The position numbers and the translations under genes are program-made. Shown here in pieces: positions 1 through 12,438 of a stretch of DNA of 64,000 nt. The stretch is from Triplophysa rosa. Its lineage: Eukaryota; Chordata; Actinopteri; Cypriniformes; Nemacheilidae. Positions within the stretch are counted from its first letter, which is position 1. Each line of letters begins with the position of its first letter. The notes beneath the pieces are model-generated. The model saw nothing but the letters and a program-made list of their open reading frames with translations. It was not told where the DNA came from and did not search any database. The DNA is taken from the NCBI RefSeq assembly GCF_024868665.1, contig NC_079905.1:7480379-7544378 (forward strand), read 5' to 3'.

Positions 1-12
1 AGATGAGCGGTT

Positions 13-37
13 AAAGGAACAGTTCACCTAAAATGAG
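13..37. repeat. Partial arm of palindromic MITE (AGTTCACC family)
   Basis: The tract reads AAAGGAACAGTTCACC followed by AAAATGAG. It matches the terminal arm of the MITE family found in at least eight other places in this window. Only the outer arm is present. Confidence 0.5.
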
Positions 38-1342
38 AATGAAAAAAAGAGACAATAGTGCGTTAAAACGGCATGCTCGTGCAAATCTTTCACAACGTCA
101 AATGCTAGTCTCATTTTTAAATTTACAGTTAGCAGCAAGGCGGGAAAAGAGGTTGAGACTGATATGTCCCCTGGGTGAGCTCCAGTAATATTCCCGCTGT
201 TGAATATTGCTTTAAATGGACAGAACATAGGATGGCTTAAGGCCTCACATGGGTGCATCTTTATAAAATATCCAAACATTTCCACTGCCCTGCTGATGCT
301 GGCTTGCTCTGAGCATGCTTATCAGTTTCTCAATGTGGTCCTTAGATCTTCATTCATAACAAAATGGAATAAGAGCCTCTCTCATTTCTAGTAGTTTGAT
401 GGTAATGTTTGTGATTTTATTATCTATATGGGCTTTTTATACGATATAAACAGAACAGACTTACGACATTTCATGACCAGCCCTCCTGTACTCTCTCTTA
501 CCTTTCTACAGTAACTTACAAATGCACGTGTGTACTGTACACTTAAGCTCCCTACACATTTAAAGAGACACTTAGTCTCAGACGCTACGCAGGGCAATTT
601 GTAAAGAGTGAAATGGCTTATTAGTGCTTGTCCATGATCACCTGATTTATTCTCTTGTTGGGTGAACCCGCTCTCATTGATTTACACTGCCTGCAAATTA
701 CACCATGTCTTTATTATGAAGATCCAATCCACAGGCTCATCGGGCAGATATAAAGAGGCCTAAAACAAGATATAAAATTACAGTTCGCTGACATGTCTAA
801 CAAGAATAACTACACGCTGTGTATTAATCTTCAAACTACGCCCATCACAGTAAATGTTTACTACCGGAGAGGCGAATTGCCCTCATTTGTCGAGTGCTGC
901 TTTGAAATACTTCATTTTGTGACATTTAAGTAGCACAGTGTTAACATTAGACTTGTTACTACGTCAGGTATGCTAAACATTCCAGACAGTTTATTCACCA
1001 TGCATTAATACCGAGTGTTTTATATGGGGCTGGCTCGCAGTGGACAACATGTGAACCAGTACGCTATGTGACAGTTCAGGACTTTTCACAGAGCACAGAA
1101 ATCTTAATATTGACAGACACTGAAGTCACCATGAAATGCTGTTTGTATTTTTTATGCAATTTTTCATAGTGAAGCAGGACATTCAGAAAAAAGCGTAGGA
1201 GCTTTGTTGACCTAAAATTGAACCGTGGGTAATACAACATGAAAGATTTGTTTTATTTGGAATAATGTTCACAAATAAATCATTCACAAAAATACCAGAA
1301 ATGTGCATTTAAGTAAACAGTGGGAATTTTCACATTGGCTTC

Positions 1343-1568
1343 AAAGGTATAGTTCACCCAAACATTTTAATTCTGTCAGTCATCAACCATATGACTGACT
1401 TGACACTTTCTTCTGTGAAATGTCTCAGTGTTTTTGTCCACACATTAGAAGTCAATGGGGGCCATGTTGTCTGTTCTTCAAAAAATCCTCTGCGTTGTGT
1501 AGAAAAAGGTCATTTTAGGGCTGAGTAAATTAAAGATTTTAACTATTTAGATGTTACTATCCCTTTAA
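1343..1568. repeat. Palindromic MITE copy (AGTTCACC family)
   Basis: The copy starts AAAGGTATAGTTCACCC and ends in ATCCCTTTAAA. Its interior keeps the family landmarks: ATTCTGTCAGTCAT, TTTCTTCTGTG and AAGTCAATGGGGGCC. It is diverged from the better copies near 29.96 and 41.48 kb, so it is probably old. Confidence 0.7.
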
Positions 1569-2237
1569 ACACACAAAATGTAGTATCCCAATACTCTTCT
1601 GTTTTCTTTCGACAGTATTGGCCAAGTTGATCGCTGTAATCTTATGCATGTTTGTGTATGCAGGTGCATTATCTTCAGAGCACACCACTCAATGACTAAG
1701 GTCACGGCCCATTGATGGCAACATGTGCAGTTAAAGAGCGCCCTCTATAGGTCACTCTATTATTATCAGCCTGTTAGAGGCCACCCAGCCATCATCTCCC
1801 TAAATTGAAAAACGGTCACACAACTCCTGTATTCAGTCATGCGTCTCTCTATCCAACGCGCTAAAAGCGTTACACGCACAATCCTGAGCATGTACTATAG
1901 TAAATCATATCACAGAATTAAGATTTAAGCCATCACCCAAAATGTTTTCCTTCTGAGCAACCCAGTGCTGATCAGATTGCAATCCACTCACCACACAATA
2001 CGCTTCAAAATGTTTCTCCTCAAGCAGTGATGAATGATCTTATAATGTTGGATCCTATGAGGACAAACAGTCTGGTGCATTCACAAGAGACGGCAGAGAG
2101 AGATCATCAAAAAGACAGGAAAGGAACAGAAGCCTCTGAACACCTGTGACTTGGAGTTGGTCTTCAACTTGTTTATCTTTCCATTAACAATTCTCTTTAA
2201 TCTGCAATATCTTGGAGCACAATACCAAGACAGAGAA

Positions 2238-2271
2238 ACACACACACACACACGCACACACACACACACAT
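2238..2271. repeat. AC dinucleotide microsatellite
   Basis: About 34 bp of (AC)n interrupted by one CG step. It creates a meaningless Val/Cys-rich open frame on the minus strand. Confidence 0.9.
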
Positions 2272-2829
2272 ACAGGAAAGCATGCTCCACATGCTTCTCT
2301 TCTTAGCCGTCTGTAAACAATTCTTATTCCTCTGATCTATTACATGTGAGAACCGTGACTGTGCGAGCTCATACAAGCATTCGGTGCGCCCTTAAACACA
2401 TCAATTGAGAGACACTTGATTTCCCTTGGCAACAGCTCTAGGCGTTCAACTGACATTGGTGTGCGTCTTCTCAACGTAGTTTCACATTCAGCGCACATTC
2501 ACTCACTGTTGCAGCGTTTATTTCACACACAGCATGAGCTCAGTGTGCACACGTACGATACACTTCCTATGTACTACCCCATACACAACACCATCAGCAA
2601 GACAAGTACCTCTTCCTCAACACCAAACCAGAAATATGCTTCTTGTTAATATGAGGGTATCATTTAACATTGCCAATACAATCCCTTACATAAATGTATG
2701 TAATACTATGTGGGTAATGACAATTGAATATTACTGCAGATTATATCAAGATTATATTTCTCATGCATTTTAATGATTTGTAAAAATGTCTATTTCAAAT
2801 GTTTAACAGTAATACTGATTTTCAGCTTA

Positions 2830-3080
2830 AAGGTCCAGTGTATGTAATTTAGCGACATCTAGTGGTGAGGTTGCGAATTGCAACCAATGGCTCACTTCAC
2901 CCTTCCCCCCTTTGTTGTCAAAGATGTTGTCACAATTATGCTTCTTCACTGAAGGAAATAACATTTTCGAAACATGCTCTGTAGAGCAGTTTGTCCATTT
3001 AGGGCTACTGTAGAAACAACATGGTGAATTCCATGCAAGGGGACCCGCGGTGTATGTACATAGAACTAGCTCATTCTAAA
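2830..3080. repeat. AGGTCCAGTGT-type MITE, left part
   Basis: The tract starts AAAGGTCCAGTGTATGTAAT. It shares long blocks with the element at 5991-6331, for example CAGTTTGTCC, TTAGGGCTACTGTAGAAAC and the ATGCAAGG block. No matching right terminus is recognisable downstream, so this copy looks truncated or badly diverged on its right side. Confidence 0.65.
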
Positions 3081-4508
3081 GTGATTCTAGGCTATACATA
3101 CATACCCACACTGTATGAATAGTAATTCTGCTATCGTGTGTCATCACACACATTTACTTTATTTACACAATGTTCCGTTTTCTTTTCCATAGGATTCTTA
3201 AAGGTCAAGCTTTCTTAATCACTTTCAAAATCCAAATCTATTCAAACGCCTCCCTGGGGTAAGCATTGCATTATAGGAAAATAATGCACAGTATACTGCG
3301 ATACATATTCACTACATATTTGCAATTTTCAAACCAAAAGATCATAACTGCTCTTTGTCTGGATGTGGGGTAAAAACAAAGTGTGAAAAAATCTGAACAT
3401 TATAACAAACTATTTGGTATTACAAAATGAAATGATACACCACCGCATCAAACCTCACAATATCTTCCATAGTCATGGCCTATTACGGCTTTTAATATTC
3501 TTTTCTTGACAAGAAAACTAATGCAGAAACAAATATCATTTTGTCCGTCAGTGTTGCCTTGTTCTCTATATCCTCCGTTAGTCTATTATGTTTCAGCAGA
3601 CTGTGATTCCATTCACGAGCGAGGCCATTCAAAAAAGATAATGAAGCATAATAGGCCAACTGGCATTGAAATATCCCGGATTTGCTCAATTCCTCTTTAT
3701 TAATATAGGCCATGAATATGAATGGTTATGGATATTAGTGCTTTGAGAGAAATCAAAAGCTTTAAATCGCAGCTTTAAAGCGTCTGCTCGAGCACATTGC
3801 TGGAAGGCGGAAAAACGAGAGAACCAAGAAGCAAGAGAAAGCGAGAGAGAGAGTGCTGGAACTCTTGGTTGTGTCAATGAAGGCAGAAGAGAAGAAGAAA
3901 GCTGCCAAGCATGTCAGTACAGGCACTAAAGAGACAATACAGCTCCGCCTCACTGTCAACAGAGACAAACAATCACACTCAACTTTGAGACATCTTCATT
4001 GGTTTCCAGTGCAAAACATAGCAAATTAACATGCTGCACACGAAACGGTTCAAAACAATGAAATACATTTAGTTATGAGAAAACAAGATCTATCCCGTCA
4101 TTTCAAAGGCAGGAGAGTGACATGTTTTCACAGCGTCTGCGAGATGTTATCTTTCGGGCTTGATGATAAAGAAATAAAAATCCAAATCCCAGGCATCGTT
4201 CCGCATTTGATGGAGAACGATCAAGAATATTTTTGCTGACATTGCTCAGTTCTGCCTGTAAACCTGAGACCAGTAAACTTTAGGAATGACAGCTGATGAA
4301 ACTCATAAACAGATCCACTCCTAATGCAATTTACTGACAGACTCCACATCCACACCGTGAAATGAAACCAACACCACAAAATTCATCTCAGACGTTAATG
4401 GCAACTGAATGACAGCTGAGCTGGTTTTCCAACATGTAAAATACTTACTATTTGCTCACTAAGCCAAACAACATTTTTACACAATTTCCAAAATCACAAT
4501 TTTGATGA
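3081..4508. other. Intergenic, no gene seen
   Basis: No coding exon or RNA gene is recognised. A purine-rich stretch around 3800-3900 produces Ser/Leu-rich antisense open frames typical of low-complexity DNA. Confidence 0.5.
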
Positions 4509-4635
4509 TTTTGAATGTTTTTGTTTCGAGCAAACATTAAATTGAATTAAAACTGTCATGGGATTGTGCTGTTTATGACTGAAGAAGTACTCAAATTAAA
4601 TTGAATGTTTGCTCGAAATAAAAACATTCAAAATG
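4509..4635. repeat. Short palindromic MITE or hairpin
   Basis: The left arm contains TTGAATGTTTTTGTTTCGAG followed by CAAACATT. The right arm contains AATGTTTGCTCGAAATAAAA followed by ACATTCAA, an almost perfect reverse complement. The loop is about 50 bp. Transcribed, it would form a long hairpin. It is most simply a small non-autonomous DNA transposon. Confidence 0.7.
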
Positions 4636-5990
4636 AGTGAATAGCTAAATACTAAATAAAAAACAGATCATAAAGCGTTCCTCTTAAGTCAGGGATAATA
4701 TCATAGTCGAGTGCCCCATGCACACCATAAGTAATCTGTTCAAAGGATTATTTCCAAGAGTTTTGTTTCACCCAAACGAGTCTCTGAAAATCAGTTTCTG
4801 ATCTTTCAATCAGCTCTGTAATTGCTGCATTGTGGGAACAGCAGTTTTTTAATCTTCCTCTTTTTTTCTCCCTCTCTTCCTCTTCAGTTAATTTGCACAA
4901 AGTCAACCACCACCTCGCACGACGCTTCCCCACCTCCCACGTGGCTTCGCAAATTGCGATTCTAAGGTGCTTTATTGTAGTCTATGATTAGTGAGCCATT
5001 ACGAAATGAGACGGAGAAAGCGAGAGAAAAAGATACAGCGAGATTACTGGCAAACACTGGAGGGCCTGTAGACACAGAGGAGAACTAAAGCACCAACACC
5101 ACAAAGCGTGCTTAGATCATTCGAGTGCTCAAGGGGCAGTTGGTTACACATTGAGCAAGACAGCATGATCTAACAGCAACTGGGGGACTCATACTGCAGG
5201 CAATGTAAACATCACAAAGAACAGACATACACACACCCTCCTTGTATTTGCACTTGCAAAGCTGTAATGCTGCTCTAAACTTTCAACGAGAGTCAAATAA
5301 CAATTGTACAAAACTGATAGAGGTTTTATCAAGCAGCAAATCATAATGTTATTGACATTTACAATATGCTGCTGAAGGAAAGGAAAGAATGATTTGATAG
5401 AAAGTGTAGGATGATAAACTGAGTCTCAGAGTAAAGAATGAATTTAAGGTATTGCTCTGTTCCCTAGGGTTACAAATTCATCTGCTGCCGCTGTCACATA
5501 GTGATGTTGATATACAATTCCCAATAGAAGCCTTACTCATCTACACACAGGTACAATAAAGACATCAGCAGAACCTGAAAAAAATATTTACATTTTTAAA
5601 GTTTCAGAGAAAATTTAAAAAGCTACAGTACTTATAGAGTGCGACTCATTACCATAACCCCCAAAAGGCCCTTAATATTCAGAGTAAAATGTGTCGCTTT
5701 TTCTCCTTCTCTCCCTGAAGCAAAGGAACAGTTTTTCTTTGCTGGTTCTTTGCACGTACTTTCTTCAAATGTAAACGAGCCTCGGGGACACCCCAGGATC
5801 TGCGACGTCCATTTTTAATGCACTTTATCATCTATTTCATGTATATATTAATCGAGTTGACCTGACTTTTGAATATAAAGATTATTTTACATAAAATTCA
5901 ACAAACACCAAAAAGTTAGCCAAGCAGAGAATTCAAACCACAGAGTATGTGCACACACATTAGGGAGGAAGATTTTGACTTGATTTGTTA
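4636..5990. other. Intergenic, no gene seen
   Basis: No exon-like open frame with splice sites and no RNA gene is recognised. Nothing in the short frames resembles a known protein. Confidence 0.5.
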
Positions 5991-6331
5991 AAGGTCCAGT
6001 GTATGAAATTGAGGTGAATCTCGCAGTGAAGTCCTCACTTTTTCGAAGCAGCACTACGGTGGCTGACAAAGGACAAAGATATCGTCACGTTTTTGCTTCT
6101 TTGACAAAGGAGACAATGTAGTTACAAAACAGTTTGTCCGTTTAGGGCTACTGTAGAAACAACATGGCGAATCCCATGCAAGGTGACTCACGGTGTATGA
6201 AGATAGAAATAGCTCATTCTAATAAAAACATAACGCTTCATTATGTAAGGTCTTTACACACCTCTGAAGACATGTATATTATTGCATTTCTCTCAATAGC
6301 TCCTCCAAAAAATTACACATTGGACCTCAAA
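5991..6331. repeat. AGGTCCAGTGT-type MITE, complete copy
   Basis: The left terminus is AAAGGTCCAGTGTATGAAAT. The right terminus ends AATTACACATTGGACCT, which is its imperfect reverse complement. The length is about 340 bp and there is no coding capacity. It is a sister copy of the tract at 2830. Confidence 0.75.
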
Positions 6332-7980
6332 TAGCAAAAAAAATCTAATCTATTAAATTAAAACTACAACTTAAAATTTGTTGTATGCGTGCAACATACA
6401 TTTATTCTAATGTCAATGTAGGGCTACATGAGACAAAAAGGTTAGGGAAACACTACCCTGGCCCATTCAACTTCAAAACTCTGTCTGCATTCAATAAGTG
6501 AAAATGTGTAAGATATTCTGTGGTTTCTGTAGCCCTAGGGACTCTGTGGTTTGCATTATGCGCTAGCTATTGTCTGAAAATTGTGTATAGTCATTGACGC
6601 CTTTCCGCTTTTCTCCTATTACCTAAAGACCAAAAAATGTAAAGCACACACTAATAGCTTCATTTCATCTCCCGCATACATTCATCTTTCAAACTCATTC
6701 TCCCTCTCTCTCTCTACCTCGCTCTTATCTTGTACATGTCCTGCAACTGCCGCAAAGTCAAGGAGAGGGGCTGATTTATTTCCCTGGACGGAACATTATG
6801 GCACCTCATTAACATGCAAAAGTACAAACACACACACATACACACTCACACTGGAGCTTTCAACCGGTAATTTTTCACATCAGTGAAGGCAGGGTACCAC
6901 ATAAGAATAAATGGAAAGGGAGAGCGTGTGAGATGATGACAGGTAGAGGAGGGTACAATCCGTTGTGAGAGCAGCAGTTAAGCATGTAGGTGTTGGGAAG
7001 AACATATAAAAACAGCAAGGAAAAAAGAGGGGGAGGAGAGCTATCAAGGTACATTAGCTCGGTTTATACTCCATGAAGCAGAACTCTCTTTCACTGCTGT
7101 AGAATAAAAAAATGGGAGACCTGGTCAGGAATGCGTGACCTAGAACAGTGACAGATTTACTACCTTCAACTGCTCCTTTCTGTTGTTATTTCATGCGTTC
7201 CCTTTCTATTCATCTTCTGAATTCTCTAGTGCCTTTCCTTGTACAGAAACCTTTCTACATCTGTCATATCATCTAGCTCTTGCTGGACCACTGAGGTCAC
7301 TGTTCTCTCAAGGACGGGTGGCTGGTTCGAAAAAGATTCATGTTGTTCGGGACTTCCGAGACAAAAGTCCAAATTTGAACAGAATCAGTCTATAGCACAG
7401 AAAGAGGTCTGGCAGTGACACACCGCTGTTCCTCAAGAAGAACTGAGGGGCAAGACTCAGAAGTTCTCCCTGAGGATACAGACACGAGTGGCGCTGATTG
7501 ATGACATGTGAAGCCCAGCATTCATCACTGCCTGTGGGTTCTCAATGAACAAAGGGGCAAGCGAAGAAGTACATTTGCACCGAGACAGACCTTGAGGTGA
7601 AAGGTCAGGGGCTGCGGTCCTGTATACATCATCATCGTCTGCTCTGGAGCAGGTGTAAAATTGAAAACGTGACCTGGAGGCTAGTGCCTGCAACCCCTTA
7701 AAATAAATTTCACCAATTAGGTTTTTTTTCAAAAGCACTATCAAGAAATAATCTTTTAATGGATCAAAGGGGAAAAACTGTATGTACCATCACATCAATC
7801 CATTTATTTGCTATTAAATATAAGGGATGCCCCGACTCAACTCAGGAGGAAAAAGGCACACGTCAAGAAAAGCCATGCAGTCGTAAACATTTTAGCAAAA
7901 TTTTAAGATACATCTGTCATCATGTCAAATACTTTATATTTCCCATATGGGTCAATCACTGTGTAACATTCACTGATGAC
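6332..7980. other. Intergenic, no gene seen
   Basis: Short open frames on both strands lack recognisable domains. No tRNA, rRNA or other RNA gene is evident. Confidence 0.5.
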
Positions 7981-8310
7981 AGACGAACCCATGAGGAACA
8001 GGAGGTGAGTGAAAAAGGTTTAATAAACAAAAGGTGATAGGAACAAAACTGGGTAATCAAAAACATCCACGGGAACAAAGAGGGTAATCCAAATGACAGC
8101 CACAGAACAAGGTAACATATTACATTACCAAACAATACCAGACAAAGAATTAAACTAAGGAGAGAACTTAAATAAGACAGATAACGAGGGGTAGACAGGT
8201 GATGGGAATTTGCAAGGATGTCCATATGATAGGGATCAGGTGAGATGGGTGCAACGGATTATGGGAAGTGTAGTCCAGTGGTAAGTGAGGGCAGATGGTG
8301 GATTGTGACA
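7981..8310. repeat. Suspected dispersed repeat fragment
   Basis: The phrases ACAGGTGATGGGAATTTGC, GGGATCAGGTGAGATGGG and ATTATGGGAAGTGTAGTCC resemble a dispersed repeat I associate with cyprinid genomes. I cannot define termini or assign a family from the sequence alone. Confidence 0.3.
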
Positions 8311-8555
8311 CACTGACCCGTACGCAAGCCCAAATTTTATAACCATAGTGTATAATGATGGAGCAGACTGCTGAGCTCAAGCGTTATGTGAGGTATGATG
8401 AGGAGCTAAATAGTCTCTCAGTTCATATTTCAGACACTCTTTCATGCCTGCAAACTCCATTACTTTCAACTGACTGCCTCAATAATGAATTGGAAAAATT
8501 TTCTTTTCTCAGCCATCTATCTTTGGCATGCCATCCATCGGTTTAGCCCAAGACA

Positions 8556-8790
8556 TATTAAAATATCCAACCTACCCGTATTAATATTAGATGGAGTGCA
8601 CAGACTGTAATATATGCCGCACCGGAGGCCGCGCATCGCCCCTTTTCTTCTCATTGGAGAAATGAGAATATTAATCGCTGTCATCTTATTAAAATAACTC
8701 TCTCTTATTATGCACCTCTGAAGCGGAGACGAGCCGAGAGATATTAAACATACAGCAGCCATTAATAGGAGAATTACACGGAGGCTTTTG
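8556..8790. other. Candidate conserved non-coding element
   Basis: A compact tract rich in ATTA/TAAT cores (TATTAATATTAG, GAATATTAATCGC, CATTAATAGGAG) is interspersed with GC-rich words and shows no repeat signature or coding signal. This texture is typical of vertebrate enhancers bound by homeodomain factors. The call is a guess without an alignment. Confidence 0.3.
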
Positions 8791-10144
8791 TTCCAAGCGG
8801 CCATTGCTATATCAAAGGAAAACGCATGGGAGGGGTAAACACCTGGGAACAAGCAAACTTGTGTATGCACACAAACACACATCATATAAGCCATTTATGC
8901 GGTGTCACTTTGCAGACTACACTCATTAAAAACACATTAAGTTCTTCGTCCCTGGGGCGACATCACCCCAACCTTCCCCTAACATCCGGTAGGCTCCGTT
9001 TAAGCAAGAGTCGGAAAGTGGAGCACTATAACAGGGTCCAATGAGGGGTCTTCAACTGAATAACTAGATCTATCCTGGCCCCCTAGAGCTCATGCGTCAA
9101 CATCGAATTGATGATGGGCAATTAAAGAAGCTCGTTTAACCTTGGGGGGTCCAGCAGGGGTGAGGGGGGAAGAAAGCGAGGAAGAGAGGGAAACAGACGA
9201 GTAAGCATTTACTGTGCATCATTAGACATGAGAAGATGGAAGTTGGAGTTGGGGCAGAGAGGGACAAAGAGAAAAATCTAAATAATGGTTGAACGAGGTG
9301 GAGGGGAAAACTTGAGATAAACTGTTGTCAAAAAGTGGGAGGGGCGAGAGATTAAGTACGGCAAAGCAACTATGACATAGTATTTACAGTCCCAAAGCAC
9401 GCAAGCAGCAATGAAATTAAGTTTAAAAGCAAATAAAATATCAAGAAAAGCAAGGAATGGTTTGTCCGTTTACCAGATTATCCATTCTTTTAAACAAAAC
9501 AGAGCTGCCCATGTAGTAAAATGACAACAGACAGAGAAGGACAAACAAACAGATGGAGGGAGATGAAAATCAGACATTCTCTCAGCAGTTGTGGAGTTTG
9601 TATGTTGATCTAATTCGGACCCACTGGAGACCCTACCTCTTCAGCACTAATAAAACTCCAGTTCAAAACTCCTCCCACAGTATTATCGAGACCAGTTATT
9701 CAGTGTAAACACACACCATCAGCACTGCCTGCTTACCTGTGACTAGAGCTCAGAGAAGCACCCTCAACGGGGCAAGGCTCACTGGTGGGCATACGCATAC
9801 ACAGAGATGAGCACAGAACATCTGCTCGAAACGTGCTGAATAGCTGGAAGGTAAAGAAACAAAGCAAGCACCTTTTCTGCTGACACCGTGGAGGTTTCTC
9901 CAAAAGAAAGACGTACCCCCGTTTCTTCATCTGCTTCCTGCTTCAGAGGGATTAGATGTGCATCACCCATACGCTACAGGGACTCAAACACATATACCTA
10001 AACATACATTGACAGGATGTCTAGCTTCACAATTCCACAGTGCATTGACAGTTTGACTCAACTCAAGAAGGACAGAGTCTACATCCCCCAAAAAGTGCTT
10101 CTTGAAGGATCACTGATTTATAGTGGCTTCATTGTGATATAGAG
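8791..10144. other. Intergenic, no gene seen
   Basis: No supported coding exon. Two overlapping short minus-strand frames near 9730-9970 have no recognisable product. Confidence 0.5.
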
Positions 10145-10850
10145 CAGTGGTTCCCAAAGTGGGGACCCCTGGGGGGTCGCAAGATGATTTCCAGAAATCC
10201 TTTTTTAATGATTAGAAATAGCGTATGTAATCAATAAGTGTAACAAAGTATAAAAATATTAGTTAAGTTAAAAATAAAACCAGGCAAATAAAAAGCCATC
10301 AGCCTTAGGAATTTCCTCACCCTCGACCATGACCCCTGAGGTGATTACGTCACATTAATGACATTAGCAACCGCATTAGGTACAGCAAGTCCATTTACAG
10401 CACCACGAAACAGTCCCATGTGCACGCAGATTATTTTTCAGGCTTTAAATTTAGGATATTCTTATTTGTTGAAATGAAACGTTGATTAATATCGACCAAA
10501 GACAAGGCAGGGAGACCGGCGGAGGAGGGCGGAGAAGCGCCGCAGACGGAGAGGTCATCATCCTCAGGTAAGAAAAGAGGCACATCCATCAGCACTAGAA
10601 TCAGTTTGATGAAATTCTACCAACTGTGGTAATAGTTCATAGTTTATGTATAACAAGTAAAGTAATGAGTTACTATAAAATAATATTATGTTAGACTGTG
10701 CTATTTTGTGTTGTCATTATGCGCGTTTGGGTAGAATAGGTGCATGTGCAACGTTTGTATACTTTAACCACCTCCGAGGATAGTGGGGGTCTCGTGTCAC
10801 TGGCACTGTTACTTTTAGGGGTCGTGGTCTGAAAAGTTTGGGAACCCCTG
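10145..10850. mobile_element. hAT-like non-autonomous DNA transposon
   Basis: The left end is CAGTGGTTCCCAAAGTGGGG and the right end is GTTTGGGAACCCCTG, imperfect terminal inverted repeats of about 15 bp. The CAGTGGTTCCCAAA terminus is the classic teleost hAT signature. The interior of about 0.7 kb has no transposase open frame, so the element is non-autonomous. The flanking 8-bp sequences do not match as a clean target duplication, so the insertion is old. Confidence 0.7.
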
Positions 10851-12198
10851 ATGTACACAAATAATGACATAACTGCAAGCATTCACCGTGCTGTACAAGC
10901 AAATATTAGGTTAAGTGATAAACACATACAAATACTTCTTTTAATGAGGTTGAACTGCTGAGCAGGCAAGTGTGCGTATATAAATAATATAAATTATGTC
11001 CCAAGAAAGCTACCATGTACTACAAAGTCTATTAAAGTTTGTACTGTGGTGCTATTGTAGCAACTATCTAAAATGAAAGCAATGTTTTACCAGTATTTTA
11101 TTTTATTAAAGCAGGCTGTGATACATAATTTGTAAATTAAAGTATTTAATAACTTTGATAAGAATTAACTGTATTCAAATAAGGCTTTAAACGTATATTA
11201 TGTATTTAAATTCATCCGTTATTAAAGTTAATATGACTTTGGTATGCATGCAGCATGAGCTAATGTTTGCAAGCTACAAATTTAACTTAGTGGAAAAAAT
11301 TATTAAAACGTAAATAAAACTTAATCAAAAGAAGAGTTTCGTCGTTTTTGCCGCATCTAAAAAACCTGTTAACAAAGTTCAGTCTCACGTCCATTTAGCT
11401 TTAGCAAAACCGCTAGCTGCTGCTGACATGTCAAAACACAAACTTCTAACTACAAAATTATGATTTTACCACATGTGACAGTCACATTAACAGAGATGTT
11501 GATACAGAGATGTTGTTAATGTGTGTTGACGAACTGTGGGGCAACATATACAGGTGTTTTGATTAAAGCGCTAATGACACTGCGTTTTTACTTCCGTATT
11601 CTGACACATTCCCGAGTGAAAAGGAATTTCAAAGGAGAAAATTTGTGGTGGTGGCTTGCGTTTTTCACTGTGAATCGATTGGATGTGTAAAAACAGCTCT
11701 TGCATCGATTTTGAAATGAAGCTGGCAGCAGACTGACAGTTGAAGGGGAGGAGTTAACGGATGCTCCGGCCAAGCCGTCTAATTTACCTCATTTGAGATG
11801 GATGGTCATTTCAGGGGGGAAGTGCATTTTCAGATTTTAACTGAAGATTATAAGGGTACATGAATTTTAATAAGAAAATGACCCACATTGATAAGCTATT
11901 TACTATAAACGCTGCAATATTTCATGAAAAAATAAGAATTGTCAATTTAAATTTCACTGGGACTTTAACATTTCTGCGAAAGATTGGCTGACACACCTGA
12001 AATAAGATCATTATCACGGGGGACCTCAATAAATAATACTAACATCACTAGACAGCTGCTGGGAGAACATGTAGCCTATAATATTTAAATAAGCCGATCT
12101 ACACTTCTGCCAGTATAGTACATCAGCGACAGACAGATAGATAGATTTGGTATTTGGTATGATAGATAAAACGTTTGGTATGCTATATCTGCCATCTT
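10851..12198. other. Intergenic, no gene seen
   Basis: AT-rich spacer with no supported coding or RNA gene. A short GATA tract lies near 12130-12160. Confidence 0.5.
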
Positions 12199-12438
12199 AA
12201 AGGGACAGTTCACCCAAAAATAAAAATTCTGTCAGTATGTCTGTTGATTGGGTTTCTGTTGATTAGGTTTTGTGTCCATATGGACGTACAATGGTGATTG
12301 GTGACCAACATTCTTCAAACTACCCTCTGTGTTGTGCAGAAGCAAAACTAGTCAAAAAGGTTGAAAACTGGTTGGAAATGAAATAAGGGTGAATGAATGT
12401 TGAAAGAGTTTTCATTTTTTGGTGTACTCTCCTTTTAA
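12199..12438. repeat. Palindromic MITE copy (AGTTCACC family)
   Basis: It starts AAAGGGACAGTTCACCC and continues AAAAATTCTGTCAGTATGTC. It ends GGTGTACTCTCCTTTTAAA, the inverted counterpart of the start. The internal landmark TGTGTTGTGCAGAAG is present. Confidence 0.75.

Larger units (their letters stand above)
1..2829. other. Intergenic, no gene seen
   Basis: I see no splice-linked coding exons or recognisable protein in either strand. The stretch holds the edge of one MITE (13-37), one full MITE copy (1343-1568) and an AC microsatellite (2238-2271). The short open frames here have no recognisable domain and match random expectation for AT-rich DNA. Confidence 0.6.

Noticed and set aside
1731..1752. 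CTCF-like match (reverse complement CTATAGAGGGCGC)
   Set aside because: Positions 3-5 of the core do not fit, so it is weaker than the sites at 19978 and 20373.
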